This document shows, in pieces, positions 4,368 to 6,211 of a stretch of DNA of 6,211 nucleotides. This DNA comes from Pirellulales bacterium (GTDB lineage Bacteria > Planctomycetota > Planctomycetia > Pirellulales > Thermoguttaceae). Where the stretch lies: positions 1-6,211 of the forward strand of contig JAUWHT010000294.1 of assembly GCA_030605745.1 (NCBI GenBank). Direction: 5' to 3'. Under the pieces are notes generated by a model, which was not told the DNA's origin, ran no database searches, and saw only the letters and a program-made list of their open reading frames with translations. Every line of letters begins with the position of its first letter. Within the stretch, counting starts at the first letter, position 1. The position numbers and the translations under genes were made by a program.

Positions 4368-6211
4368 CTATTTGGCTGGCCTAATCTGCAAGAATCGGGA
4401 CTCGTGTGGTTGCATGGATAGAGTGACGCCGCGCGCCAACTCATTCGCCGTGGCCTTCCCGGCGGATTTCTCGGCCGCGACATTGAACAACTGATACTCG
4501 GTTCCCGGGTGCTTTCCGAGAAGCGACGTGTCGAGATGGACAATGGCTGGCGTCGCGCGGTTATTCGTGTTATAGACCACCAGGGTTCGCGTTTGCGGAT
4601 ATAAGTACACAAAAACTCCGTTCGTCTCCGAGTGAAGTTTGTGGAGCAGGTCCTCCTTCCCTGCGGACCAAAAGATGAGCCGCTTGAGCAATTGGTAATA
4701 CGCCGGCGATGCGTTCTGGCCACTCAGATATGCCGCCCTGCCTTTGCCGCAGCTTCGCACGCCAACCAGTTGCGACGCGTCTTTGGCTGAGCCGCCAGAA
4801 TAAAGCACTTTCAGATCATCGGCAAGCACCTTACCGGCCACGTGGGCGGACAGCGGCCCAAGGTGGTCGGGAAGCGAGCGAGTAACCCAGTGGGTCCCGC
4901 CAGCCCCTGTCCTGGTCATCCGGCAGCCCTGGGCTTCGCCTGCATATTCAACTCCAAGCACGTCGGTCAATTGCCAGGTCTTATCATCATTCGGGTAGTG
5001 CGACGGCGCCTCGATGCCGATCAGTCCGCCACCCTGTTCCACAAACGCTTTGATCTTCTCAGGCAGTCCCTTCAGGCCCCAAAAGTAGTCGCCACTCCAC
5101 GCGGTGCCGGGCTTGCCATAGTTGAGCAGCACATGGGCGTCCTTGGGCACACCATGCTCGGCGATCTCCGACAGTGAGATCCATTTCACGCGGATTGGCA
5201 AGTCGGCGAGATGGCTTAGGATAATGCCGCCGTCTCCCCCCCACGGCCGCCACGAGTACACCTGGCCCCAGGCGTTCACGATATAGAGGTTTAGATCGTG
5301 TTTGAAGACCTGCTTTCCCTTGAGTTGAGTATGAAGGAATCTGAACTCGTCGTTGATGCCTTTTATCGCGGTCAGCACTTTTTCCCGCTGCACTTCGTCG
5401 GGCAGTGTGCAGGCGACCTGAAACGGCATCCAATAGATGCGGTCCATCATCTTGAACAGCAGCCCTTTTTTGGTGCGACGCCAGACTCTCCAGAGCCCCA
5501 CATCCGCGTTGTCCTTGCTGAGGTTCTTGGTTCTGAGCCAGGTAATACGCATCCCCGTTTTCGCTTTTGAGGAGAAGTCCGTACCGCATCTGATCTTTAC
5601 TGCATTCTGACCTTCAGATATGTCGATGTCGTTGATGCCTGCCACGTCGAGCGCGCCGAGATATGGCTCCACACCTATGTGGTAGTCGCCCCAGTAGAAC
5701 CAGAATCGCACGTCGTGTGCGTGGCATACGTCCATGACGCGCTTGGCCCACCGGTTGACGATGTCCTGCTTGAACTTCATCCAGGCGAGGTATCCGGCGT
5801 TTGGGGGACGGTTGATAAACTGGTCTTCAGCGACAAAAAACCGAGGGTCGAACTTCATGCCTGTAACTTCTTCAAACCGTGCCTGAGCGAAGGGACAGGC
5901 GCCGTATGCATAACTCCAAAAATCCCATTGCCGCCAACCAGGGATAGGCCCCGGATAGATGTACGCCAGCTTGTCGGTGAAGAACGTGTCGAGGTATTTT
6001 CCCACTTTGCCCAAGTAGCCGTCGAGCACCGAGAGCGCGTGATCCTGGAAATCGGGAAAGATGGGATCGGAGAAAGCGCCGGGATAAACCGGCATGGAGT
6101 CGCGAATGAAAGAGTCGTACGGGAAAGGTCTAGCGAACCATCCCGGCCCCGAGCTATGCGGCGGCGACCGTGAGGTCGTGGCTGAGGCGTTAGTAGGGGT
6201 ACACGCAGGCC
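4368..6211 (-). CDS. GH112-family beta-galactoside phosphorylase (LNB/GNB phosphorylase-like), N-terminus beyond window
   Basis: The minus-strand frame runs from the window edge to TAG 4370-4368 with no stop. The first in-frame ATG is at 6095, giving 575 residues after it and about 38 open codons before it. Positions below count from that Met. GH112 enzymes phosphorolyse beta-galactosides, such as Gal-beta-1,3-HexNAc or Gal-beta-1,4-rhamnose, to galactose-1-phosphate. Residues 40-255 fit the barrel domain (F-Y-W-G-D-Y-H-I-G-V-E-P-Y at 133-145; M-D-R-I at 217-220, whose Asp is a candidate catalytic acid). Residues 268-480 fit the Rossmann-like domain (V-N-A-W-G at 273-277, T-A-W-S-G at 331-335, Q-G-G-G-L-I-G-I at 354-361, K-G-R-A-A-Y-L-S-G at 451-459). 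Residues 490-575 fit the C-terminal beta domain. Family proteins are about 720-750 residues, so roughly 110-140 are missing. The stretch after N-A-W-G is shorter than in characterised enzymes, so the substrate is uncertain. Confidence 0.85.
   Translation of the reverse strand, partial: PACTPTNASATTSRSPPHSSGPGWFARPFPYDSFIRDSMPVYPGAFSDPIFPDFQDHALSVLDGYLGKVGKYLDTFFTDKLAYIYPGPIPGWRQWDFWSYAYGACPFAQARFEEVTGMKFDPRFFVAEDQFINRPPNAGYLAWMKFKQDIVNRWAKRVMDVCHAHDVRFWFYWGDYHIGVEPYLGALDVAGINDIDISEGQNAVKIRCGTDFSSKAKTGMRITWLRTKNLSKDNADVGLWRVWRRTKKGLLFKMMDRIYWMPFQVACTLPDEVQREKVLTAIKGINDEFRFLHTQLKGKQVFKHDLNLYIVNAWGQVYSWRPWGGDGGIILSHLADLPIRVKWISLSEIAEHGVPKDAHVLLNYGKPGTAWSGDYFWGLKGLPEKIKAFVEQGGGLIGIEAPSHYPNDDKTWQLTDVLGVEYAGEAQGCRMTRTGAGGTHWVTRSLPDHLGPLSAHVAGKVLADDLKVLYSGGSAKDASQLVGVRSCGKGRAAYLSGQNASPAYYQLLKRLIFWSAGKEDLLHKLHSETNGVFVYLYPQTRTLVVYNTNNRATPAIVHLDTSLLGKHPGTEYQLFNVAAEKSAGKATANELARGVTLSMQPHESRFLQIRPAK
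6165..6178. repeat. Small perfect hairpin near the window edge
   Basis: CGACC at 6165-6169 pairs with GGTCG at 6174-6178 around a GTGA loop. The hairpin lies in the Ser/Thr/Pro-rich upstream extension of the GH112 frame. It is short enough to be chance, but it is notable because the surrounding translation does not look like a folded domain. Confidence 0.4.

Noticed and set aside
3406..4494. 362-codon plus-strand frame
   Set aside because: It is a +2 shadow of the permease, rich in Arg, Gly, Asp and His with no membrane segments, while the 3344-4294 frame has clear membrane spans and the family signature.
4679..6173. Plus-strand and other-frame open frames over the GH112 gene (4842-5177, 5298-5570, 5679-6173, 5059-5589)
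   Set aside because: All overlap the long minus-strand frame, which carries family motifs throughout; none of the shadows has recognisable domains.

Overview
The window is GC-rich (about 60% by eye) and most likely comes from a planctomycete of the Pirellulales type, probably an environmental or metagenomic contig. Three things point there. The ABC permease has a conserved sequence typical of that group. A basic, low-complexity protein ends in a W-E-E-A-I-G-V-I-V motif that I recognise from planctomycete proteins. A secreted, Trp/Tyr-rich protein carries CARDB and IPT/TIG domains. The intergenic gaps are also full of palindromic repeats. This is recognition from memory; no search was run.

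Layout. The left end (1-803) is minus strand: a possible 5' gene fragment (1-55), a strong palindromic repeat (139-206), and a 196-residue basic protein with a duplicated W-D-x-L-A-S-E-L-G motif (213-803). A divergent intergenic region (804-1180) holds candidate promoters, a single short repeat and a 156-bp inverted-repeat element (933-1088). Three plus-strand genes follow: a secreted CARDB/IPT protein (1181-2842), an acylphosphatase 11 bp behind it (2854-3141), and an ABC-2 type permease (3344-4294). The gap before the permease is almost entirely filled by a second inverted-repeat element (3159-3335). After a 73-bp convergent gap, the right end (4368-6211) is a minus-strand GH112-family phosphorylase, related to galacto-N-biose/lacto-N-biose phosphorylase. 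It is open at the window edge, so its N-terminus is not seen.

How the genes work together. The CARDB protein and the acylphosphatase look co-transcribed, but no shared pathway is evident. The permease has no ATPase partner in the window. The phosphorylase would release galactose-1-phosphate from a beta-galactoside and stands alone here. I see no defence system, CRISPR array, tRNA, rRNA or intact transposase. The most unusual feature is that three different long inverted-repeat elements sit in successive intergenic gaps, next to or inside likely regulatory regions.
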